Origin: an uncultured bacterium
GTDB taxonomy: Bacteria; Spirochaetota; Spirochaetia; Sphaerochaetales; Sphaerochaetaceae
Direction: 5' to 3'
Assembly (NCBI GenBank): GCA_905215015.1
Contig: CAJMOS010000065.1
Coordinates: forward strand, 1-16,679
DNA length: 16,679 nt
Part shown: in pieces, positions 1 through 7,394 of the stretch
How the letters are laid out: each line of letters begins with the position of its first letter
Position numbering within the stretch: the first letter of the stretch is position 1
Notes under the pieces: generated by a model
Told to the model about the DNA's origin: nothing
Databases searched by the model: none
Seen by the model: the letters and a program-made list of their open reading frames with translations, nothing else
Program-made: the position numbers and the translations under genes

Positions 1-1586
1 CTGACTTTGTCGGGCTTCTGCAACTGGCTGAAGGCGACCACGTCGAACTCGACGTTCTTGCCGATCGAGCGTACCGCCTGCAGGGCCTGGTTGTAGGATG
101 TGGAAATCTTTTCCAAGGACTCGACGCTGCTCCCGATGCCGATATGCAGGGTGTAATGGGAGAAATCATGCTCGAAAAGCACCTTGCAGCCACGGACGCC
201 TTCCACCATCCGCTCGTGGTCCAGCGGGCTGACACCAGTGATGCAGGCAAACATGCCGCCGTGCAGGTCGAAGACCATGCTGGGCGCCACATGACCCAGA
301 TAGGATTCGAGCGCCAGTGGGATTTTGGAGATGAAAAGGCGCCGTTGCTCCTTGTCCATCTGCTGGTAGAACAAAGCATGGAAATCGAAGAGGAACAACG
401 TGCAGACAAGCCGTTCCCCATGGAAATGGAACCGGTCCCGCATGACTTGCCGCAGGGTTTCGGAATCCTCGCTTTTCAAACCCAGCAGAAGCAGATGCAG
501 CGCATGGCGCGCATAGGATTCCTGCATGGACTGCTTGTCGTTGATCAACCGGCCGATGCCCTGCCGGATCCGGGTAAGCTCGTCATTCGAATCCCCCGCC
601 TGAGGGGGAATCATCCGGTTGACCTGCCCGATGGGGCGGTAGAGCCTGGAGGAAAGCAGGAGGGCGATGCAGACGGCGATGAGGGCAAGCAGCAAGATGA
701 CTATCCAGATGAGGACGCCGGCATCCATGGCACGGGCAATCTCGCTCTTCGGGACCAAGGCCAGATATTTCCACTCCAGCTCGCCTCCAGAAAAGGAAAA
801 CTGGTACCAGGAACCTGTCCGCGTCCCGGACGCATGTCCGAGCCAGTCCTGGACATTGTCCGCATCGACCAACGAGGTATCCGAGCTGTAGAGCAACTGT
901 CCATCCTGCCGGACCAATGCGAAGACAGCCGAACCCCCGAGTGTGGTGTCGACGAAGAGATTCTGAAGAGCCAGCAGGCTCATGTTGCTGACATGGACCA
1001 CCGTATGGTTGGAGATGCGGGCTGTCGTGACGATTGGAAGCACGGGGAGCCTGGCACCACGCAAGAGCAACATCGTCGCAGGAAGCACGATCTTCTCTCC
1101 TCCTCGGGTAAACCGGGTCTCCCAGAACCGCTCATCGTAGTCCTCGTAGGAATTGATCCGGGAAAAGAAGAACGGGGTGTCGTAATGGCCGGCAGGGGTC
1201 AGCACAATCCTGTCGCCGGGGATAAAGGCGTACAGGTTCTTCACCACGCTCGGCATGATCAGCTCCTGCTGGTTGAGCAGCCGGTGCAGCCTCCACTGCT
1301 GGCTTTTCTCCTCAAGGGTTTTCTCCGCGTCCGGACGGAAATACAGCACCGCGTCCGGTTCCAGGAAAAAAGTGATGCCGAGATTCTGGACGGTAGTGAC
1401 CTGGGTGTCGATGGTGATGGCGACCGACTGGAAGGCCTCGTTCAGGCGTGAGACAATCTGCGCCCGCCGGTTGCCACGCTGCCTGAGCTGGAATCCGATC
1501 AGCACCACTGCGAAAAAGAGAATCAGAAGCAGAAAGGATACAAGGAGGCGGATGAAGAACCTGCTGACATGCAGTGACTGCCTCAT
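1..1586 (-). CDS. Membrane-anchored AraC/YesS-type transcriptional regulator, C-terminal end cut off by the window
   Basis: The frame is open from ATG at 1586 to the left edge (about 528 codons, no stop). A strong Shine-Dalgarno (GGGAGGAGG) lies just upstream. Residues 9-32 form one transmembrane helix and about 291-312 a second. The roughly 255 residues between them should be a periplasmic Cache-like sensor; its end resembles the WxYLALVPKSEI segment common in YesM/YesS sensors. The cytoplasmic part ends in a degenerate-GGDEF-like stretch (HIGIGSSVESLEKISTSYNQ) typical of about 750-residue AraC regulators that sit beside Lpl-type sugar transporters. The helix-turn-helix domain would lie left of position 1, so the AraC assignment is inferred from this architecture and from the gene's position 40 bases behind the solute-binding protein gene. 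A YesM-type histidine kinase is the main alternative. It probably controls the transporter operon in response to a periplasmic ligand. Confidence 0.8.
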   Translation of the reverse strand, partial: MRQSLHVSRFFIRLLVSFLLLILFFAVVLIGFQLRQRGNRRAQIVSRLNEAFQSVAITIDTQVTTVQNLGITFFLEPDAVLYFRPDAEKTLEEKSQQWRLHRLLNQQELIMPSVVKNLYAFIPGDRIVLTPAGHYDTPFFFSRINSYEDYDERFWETRFTRGGEKIVLPATMLLLRGARLPVLPIVTTARISNHTVVHVSNMSLLALQNLFVDTTLGGSAVFALVRQDGQLLYSSDTSLVDADNVQDWLGHASGTRTGSWYQFSFSGGELEWKYLALVPKSEIARAMDAGVLIWIVILLLALIAVCIALLLSSRLYRPIGQVNRMIPPQAGDSNDELTRIRQGIGRLINDKQSMQESYARHALHLLLLGLKSEDSETLRQVMRDRFHFHGERLVCTLFLFDFHALFYQQMDKEQRRLFISKIPLALESYLGHVAPSMVFDLHGGMFACITGVSPLDHERMVEGVRGCKVLFEHDFSHYTLHIGIGSSVESLEKISTSYNQALQAVRSIGKNVEFDVVAFSQLQKPDKV

Positions 1587-1626
1587 ACCGCCTCCTCCCT
1601 GATCCTATTCTACCTATGGAGAAACC

Positions 1627-3243
1627 TTATTTGAACAACTCGTTGGCATCATTGTAGATTTTCTCGAGCTTCCTGGCCTTCGCGTCACACTGCTTGATGA
1701 CGGTATCCCAGTTGTCGATCGGCTCCACACCCATGATGTACTTGTCGTACTGCTGGTCGACGATGTTGGAAAGGTCGTTCAGCAAGTCGGCGGCTTCTTC
1801 CGCCTGCTCGGTGGAAAGCGGCGGGTCGATTACCGGCGGCTTGTATGCGGAGTCGTTTGCAATGATGCTCCAATATTCGTCGGAAACCTCATTCCAGTTG
1901 CCAAGGGCCTTGTCCAGCTGGAACCAGGTCTTGGTGTTGCAGGTGTACATGGTGAAGTTCAGCTTGGTGATGCCGAGGTCGGCGTAGATGTCATAGTAGG
2001 TGACATTGGGATTCTCGGCCTTCATCTTGTCCAGGTAGGACTGCAGGAACTGCGGGTTCCCATCCTTGTCCAGCTCGTAGGAGTAGCCTTCGACGCCATA
2101 GTTGGTGACATCGCTGCCTTCCTTGCCATACATCCAGTCGATCAGCTTGATGCAGGTCTTGATGTTCTTGCCGGAGGCATTGATGGCAAAGAAGCGGTCG
2201 GCAAGATCCTTCGTATAGGAAATCGCCCTTCTCTGGCCGAACTCGTTGGCAGGAATCGGGATGATCTGCAGGGTACCGTTCTCCTGGCCGGGAACCTTGC
2301 GCAGACTCAGGGTGTAGGTCTGGCCGAAACCGGAATTGTCGATGTACATCAGCGCCTTTCCGGAGGAGAGCTTGCTGTCCATCTGTTCCTTCGTAGTGGT
2401 GGCGAAATCAGGATCCAGCACACCCTTGGTGTAGGCCTTGTTCAGCCAGCGGAGGACCGCCTTGAACTCCTGGGTGGCAGGACCGTAGACATACCCACCC
2501 TTGTCATAATCATAGTACAGGCCGTTGGAACCGTAGCCGCTGCCAAGGAAGTAGCTCAAGGTCTTCATCAGCTGCTTGGTGCCCTTGCGGCCGGTGATGC
2601 CGATGGTGCCCGGATTCTGCTTCTGCAGCTCGGCTACCGTGTCGATCACCTCGTCCCAGGTCTGCGGGACAGGCAGGTTCGCCTTCTTCAGCAGGTCGGT
2701 CCTCATGACCGGTCCGAACCCGTTGGCGGTCTCCTCCCGCTGGACGACCGGGAATGCATACAGCTCGCCGCCGACCAGGTATTTCTTCATGTCCGGGAAC
2801 TGCTGCCAGAACTTGTAGAAGTTCGGCATGTCCTTTTCATTGACATACTGCATCAACGGCTCAAAGATGCCGGTGTTCGCGTAGGTGGGGATATCGCTGG
2901 CACGGATGTATCCGATATCAGGCCAGTTGTTCGTGGCAAGCAACACGCTCTTCTTCTCATCGAAGCTGGAATACGGGATGATCTCGTAGTCAAGCTTGAC
3001 GTTGGTCCGCTTGAAGATTTCCTGCTGGGCAGGTCCGTAGTTCTTGCACGGCTGGTTCGGGTGGTCCATCATCATGACCCTGATGGTCACCGGACTAGGA
3101 CTGAGTTTTCCCGAGGCATCCTGGGCCACGCTCTCCGTCTGGGCGGCAGGCGCCGCCTCCTTGCTTCCCTGTGCGAACACGGGGACCGACAGCAACATGC
3201 TGGCGCCTAACGCGACCAGCGTCGCTTTCATAGAAGTTCTCAT
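1627..3243 (-). CDS. Extracellular (periplasmic) solute-binding protein, LplA-like family 1
   Basis: This 538-residue protein should capture a sugar or oligosaccharide in the periplasm and deliver it to the two permeases encoded just upstream. The N-terminus (residues 1-24) is a Sec signal peptide ending VFA before QGSKEA. There is no lipobox cysteine, so the protein should be soluble in the periplasm rather than a lipoprotein as in Bacillus LplA. Length and composition (large, rich in Tyr, Trp and Asp, with WMYGKEGSD near the middle and a helical C-terminus) fit the large LplA-type binding proteins. The ATG at 3243 is preceded by AAAGGAGGA at good spacing. The gene starts 30 bases after lplC and is followed after 40 bases by the regulator gene. 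The substrate cannot be read from the sequence. Confidence 0.9.
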   Translation of the reverse strand: MRTSMKATLVALGASMLLSVPVFAQGSKEAAPAAQTESVAQDASGKLSPSPVTIRVMMMDHPNQPCKNYGPAQQEIFKRTNVKLDYEIIPYSSFDEKKSVLLATNNWPDIGYIRASDIPTYANTGIFEPLMQYVNEKDMPNFYKFWQQFPDMKKYLVGGELYAFPVVQREETANGFGPVMRTDLLKKANLPVPQTWDEVIDTVAELQKQNPGTIGITGRKGTKQLMKTLSYFLGSGYGSNGLYYDYDKGGYVYGPATQEFKAVLRWLNKAYTKGVLDPDFATTTKEQMDSKLSSGKALMYIDNSGFGQTYTLSLRKVPGQENGTLQIIPIPANEFGQRRAISYTKDLADRFFAINASGKNIKTCIKLIDWMYGKEGSDVTNYGVEGYSYELDKDGNPQFLQSYLDKMKAENPNVTYYDIYADLGITKLNFTMYTCNTKTWFQLDKALGNWNEVSDEYWSIIANDSAYKPPVIDPPLSTEQAEEAADLLNDLSNIVDQQYDKYIMGVEPIDNWDTVIKQCDAKARKLEKIYNDANELFK

Positions 3244-3273
3244 CGCTTCCTCCTTTGAGAATCGTTCATATCA

Positions 3274-4155
3274 TCAACCCTTCACCGCACCGACGAGCAC
3301 ACCTTTGGTGAAGTGCCTTTGCAGGAACGGGTAGACACACAAGATGGGGACCATGGAGATGATGATCACCGCGTATTTGTAGTTCGTGGCGATGATCGAG
3401 ACGGAGCCCTGGATATCGCCGAACTCGTCAGCCATATCGCCGGCGATGACGATGTCGCGCATGATGACCTGCACCGGATACTTGTCCTGGCTGTTCAGGT
3501 AGAGCATGGCGGGGAAAAAGGAGTTCCAGTGGCTGACCGCGTAGAAAAGCGTCATGGTCGCAAGAATCGGCTTGGAGAGCGGCATGATGATCTTTCCCAG
3601 AATCTGCATGTCGTTCGCCCCATCCAGGTAGGCGCTTTCCGTCAGGGAAATGGGAATCGCCTCGAAGCTGGTCCGCATGACGATCATGTTGTAGGTGCTG
3701 ATTGCCGGCGGCAGGACGATGGCCCACATGGTGTTGATCATGTGCAGGTTCATGATGACCAAATACAGCGGAATCATGCCACCGCTGACGAACATGGTCA
3801 GCGTGATGAAGACCGTAATCGGGCGCCTGCCATACAGGTCCTTGCGGGAAAGCGGATAGGCGCACATGGCCGTCATCATCACGTTGATCAGGGTACCGAC
3901 CACCGTGTAGAGGATGGTATTGCGGTATGCCGTCCAGATCTTTTCGTTTTGGAAAACGATCTTGTATGCGGCGAAATTGATTCCCTTCGGGAGGAATTTC
4001 ACGTCTCCCAGATTGATATGGGTCGCGCTGGAAATCGAGACGATCGCGATGTACCACATCGGATACAGGGTGATGAAGGCAAGCAACACCAGAAAGGTGG
4101 TATTGAAGATGTCAAACAGGAAATTTCCGTTTCTGCGCTTCAACAGGTTATTCAT
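3274..4155 (-). CDS. lplC: Carbohydrate ABC transporter permease, LplC type
   Basis: This is an inner-membrane permease subunit (293 residues from ATG 4155) with about six transmembrane segments. The cytoplasmic EAA loop that contacts the ATPase is visible at about residues 173-196 (ESAYLDGANDMQILGKIIMP). The C-terminus, FTKGVLVGAVKG, is a hallmark of the LplC/YtcP group. I chose ATG 4155 because GAGG lies six bases upstream. A GTG at 4170 would add five residues but overlaps the end of lplB and has a poorer ribosome site. The stop codon of lplB lies inside this ribosome-binding region, leaving only eight bases between the two genes, so the subunits are probably translationally coupled. It pairs with the LplB-type permease; no ATPase gene is in the window. 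Confidence 0.92.
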   Translation of the reverse strand: MNNLLKRRNGNFLFDIFNTTFLVLLAFITLYPMWYIAIVSISSATHINLGDVKFLPKGINFAAYKIVFQNEKIWTAYRNTILYTVVGTLINVMMTAMCAYPLSRKDLYGRRPITVFITLTMFVSGGMIPLYLVIMNLHMINTMWAIVLPPAISTYNMIVMRTSFEAIPISLTESAYLDGANDMQILGKIIMPLSKPILATMTLFYAVSHWNSFFPAMLYLNSQDKYPVQVIMRDIVIAGDMADEFGDIQGSVSIIATNYKYAVIIISMVPILCVYPFLQRHFTKGVLVGAVKG

Positions 4156-4163
4156 GGCACACC

Positions 4164-5081
4164 TCACCACAGGCTCGTTTCAGAGAGTTTCTTCGAAATC
4201 GTGTTCGCCATGAGCAGCAGCACGATGCCGACAACCGACTGGAAAAGCCCGACCGCGGTCGCGTAGCTGAAGCTGTTGCCCAGGATGCCGCGCCGGTAGA
4301 CATAGGTGGAGATGATGTCGGCAGTCTCGTAGGTGGAACCGTTGTAGAGCAACAGGACCTTCTCGTAGCCCAGATTCATCATCCTTCCCAAATTCATGAT
4401 CAGCATGGTGGAGATGACCGGAAGGATCGCCGGAATCGTCACATGCCAGATCCGCTGCAGCCGCGAGGCTCCGTCAATCGTCGCGGCGTCCAGCACCTCC
4501 TGGTCGATGCCGGTCAGGGCCGCCAGGTAGATGATGCTGGTCCATCCGGCAGTCTGCCAGATTTCGCTGATGATGTAGATCGTGCGGAAATACTGCGGGT
4601 ACATGAGGAACTGGACCGTATCATGCCCGAAAGCACGGACGATCTGGTTGACAAGGCCGTCGCTGGCAAGCACATTGACCAGCATGCCGCAGACCACCAC
4701 CGTGGAGATGAAATGGGGCAGATAGGTGATCGACTGGATGACCCGTTTGAATTTCATATTGGTGACTTCATTCAACAGTACGGCGATGATCACCGGCATC
4801 GGGAAGCCGAAAAGGATATTGTAGAAGGAAAGCAGGAAGGTATTGCGCACCACCTTCCAGAAATAGGGGTCGGCGATGAACTTCTTGAAGTACTTCAGCC
4901 CGGCCCAAGGGCTGTGGATGATACCCTTGACGATGTTGTAGTTCTTGAACGCTACGATGACACCGTACATCGGCGCATATTTGAAAACAACATAATAGAT
5001 GACGGGCAACAGCAGAATCAGATACAGATACTTGCACCGTTTGACCTGCTTCCACGCATACCCTTTGGAGTGTTGCGACAT
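4164..5081 (-). CDS. lplB: Carbohydrate ABC transporter permease, LplB type
   Basis: This is the first gene of the transporter operon, an integral membrane permease of 305 residues from ATG 5081. The N-terminal block YLYLILLLPVIYYVVFKYAP followed by MYGVIVAFKNY is the characteristic start of LplB-type permeases. The EAA loop is at about residues 197-217 (LDAATIDGASRLQRIWHVTIP without its last few residues is the core). The start at 5081 is supported by AAGGTGG five bases upstream; an in-frame GTG at 5090 is less likely because it sits inside that site. It should form a heterodimeric channel with LplC and receive substrate from the periplasmic binding protein. Substrate unknown; oligosaccharides are usual for this family. 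Confidence 0.92.
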   Translation of the reverse strand: MSQHSKGYAWKQVKRCKYLYLILLLPVIYYVVFKYAPMYGVIVAFKNYNIVKGIIHSPWAGLKYFKKFIADPYFWKVVRNTFLLSFYNILFGFPMPVIIAVLLNEVTNMKFKRVIQSITYLPHFISTVVVCGMLVNVLASDGLVNQIVRAFGHDTVQFLMYPQYFRTIYIISEIWQTAGWTSIIYLAALTGIDQEVLDAATIDGASRLQRIWHVTIPAILPVISTMLIMNLGRMMNLGYEKVLLLYNGSTYETADIISTYVYRRGILGNSFSYATAVGLFQSVVGIVLLLMANTISKKLSETSLW

Positions 5082-5280
5082 ACAAACCACCTTTTCGCGT
5101 TCTGCACAAATTATCTTTGGCCCCTATCGGCAAGCTGTAAACAGACAAGTTTCTCCTTTTTGACTCATTTCTCCCCTTTCCGGGTCTCATCAATTTTGTG
5201 GTTTTGCGAAGATGAAAAGAAAAACAGATGCGGAAACCTGCAAATCACGTGGCCAATTGACAACTATTGGAAAAGAATGC
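5082..5280 (-). promoter_or_regulatory. Leader/promoter region of the lpl-type transporter operon
   Basis: About 200 bases lie between the mtaB terminator and lplB. No convincing sigma-70 promoter stands out. The best -10-like box is GATAAT at 5110-5115 on the minus strand, with TTTACA at 5136-5141, but the spacing of 20 is too long. A weak -35 would fit a promoter needing an AraC-type activator such as the one encoded at the end of this operon (inference). CCAAT and ATTGG half sites separated by eight bases lie at about 5253-5270. No gene is supported here. Confidence 0.35.
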
Positions 5281-5315
5281 AAAAAACAGGGAAAACCTGG
5301 TTATCCAGTTTTCCC
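5281..5315 (-). terminator. Intrinsic terminator behind mtaB
   Basis: On the minus strand, GGGAAAACTGG (5315-5305), a short ATAA loop and CCAGGTTTTCCC (5300-5289) form a hairpin with one bulged base. It is followed by TG and six T residues (5286-5281). It begins 20 bases after the mtaB stop and should end the tyrA-mtaB transcript before the transporter operon. Confidence 0.8.
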
Positions 5316-5334
5316 CTCACCAGAACGGCATCTA

Positions 5335-6624
5335 TCACAACACGTCAATCGACGTAGCGTGCTTTCCGAACACCCCTCTGACCAGGTCCCCGCGTTTGGC
5401 GAAAGGAACCGTCCCGTTGATGGTCACGGGAAGATAGTTCCCTGTGGTTCCCGTCCAGACGCCGTTCTTGCGTGTCTCCAGGATTGCCTCTGCCGCTTTC
5501 CCTGTCTGCCGCTCGCGGTAGGCCTCGTACAGCTCGTCAGCTAGCGTCCTGAGGATTTTCGCCCGCTCGTCACGCACAGCCTCGGGAACCCGGTCCCTTG
5601 CCTTTTCCAACGGAGTGTCAGGTCTGGGAGAGAAGGGAAACACATGCATCATCGAGAAGCCTTCCTTCCGGAAGAAGTCATAGCTTTCCTGAAACTCCGC
5701 ATCCCCTTCCGCGGGCAGCCCGGTAATCACGTCGGCGGCGATGAAGGGGTCGTCCTTCAGCTTGCGCACCCGGTCCAGCACATAGCGGACATGGTCCATG
5801 TCGTCAAAGCGGTTGACCCGGGCCAGCACTTTCCTGCTCGCGCTCTGGATGGGGATATGGAAATGGGGCTGCATCCGGCAATCGCTGAACGTGTCCAGCA
5901 ACCGGTCATCCACGTGGTCGGGTTCCATCGACGAGAGGCGAAGGCGCATGTCCGGCCCCAATGCGGAGAGAAGCGCCTCGACCAGGGCCCCCAACCCTTT
6001 TCCGCCATGGTCGTACATGGTCAGGTTGACCCCGGTCAGCATAATCTCATGGAAACCCTGTTTTTCGATGGCGAGAGCGCGGCGTACCGCTTCCTCGACG
6101 GGGAGGTCGACGGCCTTGCCCCGAGCCACATGGACACGGCAGTAGGCGCAGGAGTTGTCGCAACCATCCTGGACCTTCAGATACGCCCTGCTATGGTAGA
6201 TGAACTCGTTGGCATCGAACGCGAAGGGTTCCCTTTCCCCTCCATGATAGCCTCGTAGGGCATCAACCATGCTCTTTCCTTCATCAAGTTCCCCTTCCAG
6301 GTATTCGGGAAGCTTGAGGAGGCTCGCCTTCTTGTCCAGGGAGAACACCACGACATCACCACCGAGAGCCTCGATTTCCTCCTGGTTCAGCTGGGCGTAG
6401 CAACCGGTCACCGCGACCGGCGAGATCTCGGCGAAGTGGCGGATCATGCGCCGGCATTTCTGCTCCGCCTTGCTGGTCACCGTACAGGTGTTGACCACGT
6501 ACAGGTCGGCACGGCGGGTGTCGTCCACCACCGTCCATCCGCGCTTCGAGAAGGCGTCCGCCACAGACTCGCTTTCCGCCTGGTTCAAACGGCAACCGAG
6601 CGTATAGACACAAACCGTACTCAC
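5335..6624 (-). CDS. mtaB: tRNA (N6-threonylcarbamoyladenosine(37)-C2)-methylthiotransferase, MtaB type
   Basis: This radical-SAM enzyme adds a methylthio group to t6A at position 37 of ANN-decoding tRNAs. It has 429 residues from GTG 6624. The N-terminal UPF0004 domain has the three cluster-binding cysteines Cys11 (TLGCRLNQAES), Cys47 (NTCTV) and Cys75 (TGCYAQ). The radical-SAM motif CDNSCAYC gives Cys155, Cys159 and Cys162. A weak TRAM-like region ends the protein. TLGCRLNQAES favours MtaB over MiaB or RimO. The frame is open further up to 6750, but that part only mirrors the end of the preceding gene in another frame. GTG 6624 has AGGAG five bases upstream and overlaps the preceding TGA as GTGA, so I place the start there. 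It is probably co-transcribed and coupled with the dehydrogenase gene. Confidence 0.9.
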   Translation of the reverse strand: MSTVCVYTLGCRLNQAESESVADAFSKRGWTVVDDTRRADLYVVNTCTVTSKAEQKCRRMIRHFAEISPVAVTGCYAQLNQEEIEALGGDVVVFSLDKKASLLKLPEYLEGELDEGKSMVDALRGYHGGEREPFAFDANEFIYHSRAYLKVQDGCDNSCAYCRVHVARGKAVDLPVEEAVRRALAIEKQGFHEIMLTGVNLTMYDHGGKGLGALVEALLSALGPDMRLRLSSMEPDHVDDRLLDTFSDCRMQPHFHIPIQSASRKVLARVNRFDDMDHVRYVLDRVRKLKDDPFIAADVITGLPAEGDAEFQESYDFFRKEGFSMMHVFPFSPRPDTPLEKARDRVPEAVRDERAKILRTLADELYEAYRERQTGKAAEAILETRKNGVWTGTTGNYLPVTINGTVPFAKRGDLVRGVFGKHATSIDVL

Positions 6625-7355
6625 AATTGCTCCTGGCTCTTCAAATCCTTCATGATTTTCTCGACCGACTGATGGAAGGACTGGCGCATCTCCCGCGTGT
6701 AGGGATTGTACCGCTGCAGGTCGTAGAACAGCTGCAGGGGATCGTGGCATGTCTGTTCCTCGACGGCCCGCAGGGCCAAGAACCCAGTCGTCGCAATCGG
6801 TGTGTCCCGCAAGTCCATTCCATCCAGCACACGCCCGACCAAGTGGGTGATACCTTGGCTCCAGGCAGCCTGCCGGTCATGCTCGTCACAGGTCATGCGG
6901 ATGACCCTGAGGCCCCATCCTTGGAAAAGGCGGCTCCACTTGGAGACTTCCACCACCGGGGCGGACAGCGGACAGATGATCATAGGGAGTCCCTTCACCC
7001 CGTTCTTTCCGCTGTCAGGGCCGAACATCGGATGGGTTGCGATCAGGCTACACTTGTTGGCAAGGCGCTTCTGCATGATATCCGCGGGATACAGCTTCAC
7101 CGAACAGGTGTCCATCACCAACGCGCCCGGCTTGATCTTGTCCTTGATCCGCTCGACGACCTCGCTGAAGCTACTGATGGCGACACAGAGGAAGATCACG
7201 TCACAGGAAAGCACCTCTTCCTCGCTGACAGCCTTCACCCCTTCGATCGGGTCCTTGGGATGGCGGGAATACCCGTACACTTCCAGTTTGTGCTCGCTGA
7301 GCACCCGGGCCCAAAAAGCCCCGAACCTACCTAATCCATAGACTCCTACACGCAT
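6621..7355 (-). CDS. tyrA: Prephenate/arogenate dehydrogenase family protein
   Basis: This NAD(P)-dependent enzyme of tyrosine synthesis oxidatively decarboxylates prephenate or arogenate. The Rossmann fold starts at once, with GLGRFG at residues 7-12. Ser30-Arg31 after the second strand suggests NADP preference (inference). THPMFGP (107-113) and the catalytic-region His171 in SQGITHLVGRVL are present. At 244 residues it is short: there is no ACT domain and no chorismate mutase fusion, so it resembles compact, plant-like arogenate dehydrogenases. Which substrate it uses cannot be decided here. The ATG at 7355 has no useful Shine-Dalgarno, but a good promoter ends six bases before it, suggesting a leaderless mRNA. 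The stop overlaps the start of mtaB. Confidence 0.85.
   Translation of the reverse strand: MRVGVYGLGRFGAFWARVLSEHKLEVYGYSRHPKDPIEGVKAVSEEEVLSCDVIFLCVAISSFSEVVERIKDKIKPGALVMDTCSVKLYPADIMQKRLANKCSLIATHPMFGPDSGKNGVKGLPMIICPLSAPVVEVSKWSRLFQGWGLRVIRMTCDEHDRQAAWSQGITHLVGRVLDGMDLRDTPIATTGFLALRAVEEQTCHDPLQLFYDLQRYNPYTREMRQSFHQSVEKIMKDLKSQEQL
6630..6634 (-). promoter_or_regulatory. Ribosome-binding site of mtaB
   Basis: AGGAG lies on the minus strand five bases before GTG 6624, inside the last codons of the dehydrogenase gene. It decides the mtaB start in favour of the GTGA overlap rather than a start further upstream. Confidence 0.75.
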
Positions 7356-7361
7356 GCGACC

Positions 7362-7391
7362 ATTCTACATGGAAGGGGTTTAGGGGTTCAA
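7362..7391 (-). promoter_or_regulatory. Sigma-70-type promoter of tyrA-mtaB, predicted leaderless
   Basis: TTGAAC (7391-7386) and TAGAAT (7367-7362) are separated by 18 bases on the minus strand. Seven bases beyond the -10 box is the A of the dehydrogenase ATG at 7355, so transcription should begin at or next to the start codon. The whole element fits in the 39-base gap behind the ankyrin gene. Confidence 0.6.
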
Positions 7392-7394
7392 CAC

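Noticed and set aside
144..1451. A 435-codon open frame on the plus strand
   Set aside because: It is the codon-register mirror of the regulator gene on the minus strand, which has a strong ribosome site, signal-anchor and domain features. The plus-strand product is low-complexity and rich in Asp, Gln and His.
3313..5357. Long plus-strand open frames opposite the two permease genes
   Set aside because: They are antisense shadows of GC-rich permease genes with clear membrane helices and EAA loops; the plus-strand products are charged and resemble nothing.
6625..6750. N-terminal extension of mtaB to an upstream start at 6750
   Set aside because: It overlaps the dehydrogenase C-terminus, looks like an out-of-frame translation, and lacks a ribosome site, while GTG 6624 has one and matches the family start.
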